A DNA stretch of 10,367 nt from Flavihumibacter sp. (lineage in GTDB: Bacteria; Bacteroidota; Bacteroidia; Chitinophagales; Chitinophagaceae), in contig JALOMU010000045.1 in the NCBI GenBank assembly GCA_025455285.1, positions 1 through 10,367 of the forward strand. The letters are read 5' to 3'. Position numbers and translations under genes: made by a program. Below the pieces are notes generated by a model, which worked only from the letters and a program-made list of their open reading frames with translations, had not been told where the DNA came from and searched no databases. Below are positions 7,934-10,367 of this stretch, one piece after another; the first letter of the stretch is position 1; each line of letters starts with the position of its first letter.

Positions 7934-10342
7934 TCAAAATGAGTAGGATACATGGAATAGCAGGTTTCTGGGCGCACCAGGGAAAAGGCGCAGATAATTT
8001 TGCGCTCCGATCCAGTACGTTTCATCCAGGAGATTATTGACTTGTAAAGACAATTGCATATTACTGGCCGAGGGGGTATAATAAACCGCCATATCCAGTA
8101 AGGTGTAAGCAGGAACTTTAAACGATCGGTTGAACCAGGGAATACGATCCCCGTTGTATTGCAAGCCTAGTCCAACTCCTAAATCCTTCAGGAAACTTCC
8201 CTTCGCAAAATTGTAGCGGGTCCAAAGATTGCCACTGTTATAGGGTGTATTTTGCTTTCTCGCTCCTTTTAATGATTCATCTCTGTCGTTTACAATAATG
8301 GCATCAATATAACTGTAAGAAAGATTGATTTGCCAATTGGGCAACAGGTAGCCTGCTGCATCCATTTCAAATCCCCTGCTTCTTTCAGCTCCCCTTGTTA
8401 CCAGTAAATCGGGGTTAGTCGGGTCATTGGCATTCATTAACAGATTACGCTGATTGATTTCATATATCGCAGCATTCAAAAAGAATCTCCCCTTCAAAAG
8501 AGTTGATTTTAGACCGATTTCCTTCAGATCGCTTTCCAGGGGCGCAAAGCTACTACCGGAGGGAGCTGCTACAGGAAGCAGCGTAACAGTATTTGCCTGC
8601 GGCTGAAATCCTTGCAAATAGGTAGCATATAGATTCAAATCAGGTAATACGGAATAGGTTAATCCAATTCTTGGAAGTAAACGGGATTGGCGAACATCAA
8701 TTTCATTGGAACTTTTGTAATTGGTTAAATCCCGAAACCACTCATTACGAAGACTAGCCAATAACGTAAACTTTCTCCATTGCAGGCTGATATTCCGGAT
8801 CGTATATATCGGATTCTCTAAATCAAAATGTGGTACATTGGGTCGTGGCAGCGTAGTTCCACGAACTACAATTGTTTGGTAATTGTCAGCATTAGCCGGA
8901 TTAAAATTATTGGAAATCGTACCATCTTTCAGGTAAAATCCGCGGGCTGCATTCTGTCCGCCTCCCTTTAGTTTTTGCCAGCTGTGCAGGTCATACCCAG
9001 CCAGCAATGTATGCCTGACAGTGCCTGTTGAAAAATCAAATTTCAGGTAACTATTGATATTGTCAATATTCCAGTTTTGTTGACGCTGCACCATTTGCAT
9101 CGCTGCCAGGCTGGTAACAGGCTGATTTTGTATATCAACAGCAAACGCGTTGGTAGTTCGATGTTCCAGTAAATCTTCATTCCAGGTTTGTTTCATATAG
9201 GAACCTACCACACTAATACCTTTGGTAAACTCGTGGGAAAGATTCCCCATTACCAGTAACTCTTTTGATTTAAAGTAATCATTGGGTGCACCCAAATTCA
9301 ATTCAATAGGGGTACTGTTTAATTTGGTCTGTCCTGCTATGGCACCAAATATGGGTTGGCCGCGATCCAGTTTTCCATCGTTGTTGGAATATATCAATTC
9401 CACATTGATGGCTGTTTTTTTAGATGGTATATAACTGAAAGAAGGTGAAAGCAAGAGATTTTTCTGACCTACGAGATCCCTGAAACTTTTGGCTTCCTGG
9501 TAGGCCGCATTTAACCTGTATAAGAGTGTTTTGGAATCGTTAAGCGGACCTGTAAAATCCAATGTACCGCGAATGGTACTGAAACTTCCTGCACTTACAC
9601 TGATATGCTTCCTGGAAACATTCAACGGTTTTTTTGTAACAAGGTTTATACTACCACCTGGATCCACGCTCGAGAAACTGGCACTGGCCGGCCCTTTGAT
9701 AACTTCTACCCGTTCAATATTAGTCGTAAGCGGTTGTAGGAAATAATACTGGCGGGTACGCATGCCATTGATAATCTGACCTTCTTCATTTTGGCTGATA
9801 CCACGGATAGCATATTGATTGTAATAACTGGAAGGAATTACACCGCTTGCTATTTTCACTGCATCGGCAAGTTGAAAAGCCTGGCGATCCTCTATAAGCT
9901 CTTTCGTAATGGTGGAAATTCCGAGCGGAATATCTTTATTTAAGGTGGCGGTTTTGGTAGCACCGAAAGAATAATCACTGGTGTATTTTCTGGATGTTCT
10001 TCCAGTTACTTCAACAGATTGCAGTAAAGCATTGGTTTGAATAAGCCGGATCTTAAGATTATTAGCGGCTGATCTCCCATCTACTACAATTGTTTCTACA
10101 AATTCTTCATACCCGATGGAAGATACTTTTAAACTATATCGTCCATTTTGTATGTCCGCGAATAAAAAATCACCCTGCTCATTGCTGGAAGCTGAATATG
10201 TTTTTTGTTTTGATTGAAGTTGAACGGTAGCGCCTGTTATTGGTTCCCTGGATTCCGATTCAATTTTCCCATTAATGGAATATTGAGAGATCCCGGGCAA
10301 GGATTGCATGCTTAACACGATAAACAGAAAAATAAATCTCAT
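7934..10342 (-). CDS. TonB-dependent outer-membrane receptor, siderophore type, with N-terminal carboxypeptidase-regulatory-like domain
   Basis: An 802-residue outer-membrane receptor that imports a bound ligand using TonB-ExbB-ExbD energy. The signal peptide spans residues 1-20 (cleavage near GISQ). A carboxypeptidase-regulatory-like beta-sandwich follows (about 22-102; GKIESESREPITGATVQL and NGRYSLKVSSIGYEE), the usual N-terminal extension in Bacteroidota. LQSVEVTGR (107-115) is the likely TonB-box region. The plug is at about 135-240 with RGIS (180-183) and NIERVEVIKGPAS (208-220), then DPGGSINLVTKKP (227-239), typical of the siderophore receptor subfamily (FhuA/FhuE/FoxA-like). The barrel fills the rest and ends SYSF with a terminal Phe. 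It has no SusC-type partner SusD nearby. The ligand could be a hydroxamate siderophore or another metallophore; subfamily membership does not prove iron. It is the first gene visible in the - strand set. Only 25 nt of upstream DNA are present, so its promoter is not visible. Confidence 0.93.
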   Translation of the reverse strand: MRFIFLFIVLSMQSLPGISQYSINGKIESESREPITGATVQLQSKQKTYSASSNEQGDFLFADIQNGRYSLKVSSIGYEEFVETIVVDGRSAANNLKIRLIQTNALLQSVEVTGRTSRKYTSDYSFGATKTATLNKDIPLGISTITKELIEDRQAFQLADAVKIASGVIPSSYYNQYAIRGISQNEEGQIINGMRTRQYYFLQPLTTNIERVEVIKGPASASFSSVDPGGSINLVTKKPLNVSRKHISVSAGSFSTIRGTLDFTGPLNDSKTLLYRLNAAYQEAKSFRDLVGQKNLLLSPSFSYIPSKKTAINVELIYSNNDGKLDRGQPIFGAIAGQTKLNSTPIELNLGAPNDYFKSKELLVMGNLSHEFTKGISVVGSYMKQTWNEDLLEHRTTNAFAVDIQNQPVTSLAAMQMVQRQQNWNIDNINSYLKFDFSTGTVRHTLLAGYDLHSWQKLKGGGQNAARGFYLKDGTISNNFNPANADNYQTIVVRGTTLPRPNVPHFDLENPIYTIRNISLQWRKFTLLASLRNEWFRDLTNYKSSNEIDVRQSRLLPRIGLTYSVLPDLNLYATYLQGFQPQANTVTLLPVAAPSGSSFAPLESDLKEIGLKSTLLKGRFFLNAAIYEINQRNLLMNANDPTNPDLLVTRGAERSRGFEMDAAGYLLPNWQINLSYSYIDAIIVNDRDESLKGARKQNTPYNSGNLWTRYNFAKGSFLKDLGVGLGLQYNGDRIPWFNRSFKVPAYTLLDMAVYYTPSASNMQLSLQVNNLLDETYWIGAQNYLRLFPGAPRNLLFHVSYSF

Positions 10343-10367
10343 TAGACAGTTGCTTAGATGGTTTCGA

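Noticed and set aside
10343..10367. Search for a promoter or metal-responsive operator before the TonB receptor
   Set aside because: Only 25 nt are available; no TAnnTTTG element or palindrome is visible.

Overview
The window looks like chromosomal DNA from a Bacteroidota bacterium, probably a Chitinophagaceae-like member. This rests on moderate-to-low GC, outer-membrane proteins ending in Phe, a TonB-dependent receptor with an N-terminal carboxypeptidase-regulatory-like domain, paired DUF3526-type ABC-2 permeases, and genes without clear Shine-Dalgarno sequences. The genus assignment is an inference.

Layout. The left 3 kb is on the + strand. It holds a Kup-family potassium transporter gene, cut at its 5' end by the window edge and interrupted by a frameshift near position 620. 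An 18-nt gap separates it from a BBP2/OmpL-like outer-membrane beta-barrel porin. The right 7.4 kb is on the - strand and reads as one compact set of five genes, in transcription order: TonB-dependent siderophore-type receptor (10342-7934), DUF3526-type ABC-2 permease (7922-6471), a second such permease (6467-5124), a COG0523/CobW-family metallochaperone GTPase (about 5106-3913), and a thioredoxin-reductase-like flavoprotein with a CPYC redox pair (3873-2983). Spacings are 11, 3, 2-17 and 39 nt, so co-transcription is likely. The two blocks converge with only 4 nt between stop codons. No intergenic stretch exceeds 40 nt, and I see no RNA gene, CRISPR array, insertion sequence or convincing terminator.

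How the genes may work together. The - strand set couples outer-membrane uptake (TonB receptor), an inner-membrane ABC-2 type membrane pair, and a cytoplasmic GTPase of a family often linked to zinc or other metal supply. A metal or metallophore acquisition locus, perhaps zinc-responsive, is the simplest reading. No ABC ATPase is in the window, and the promoter and any operator lie beyond the right edge, so metal identity and regulation cannot be read here. The most concrete anomaly is the kup lesion: an apparent deletion of about 20 nt removes the conserved GHxGR-type motif and shifts the frame.
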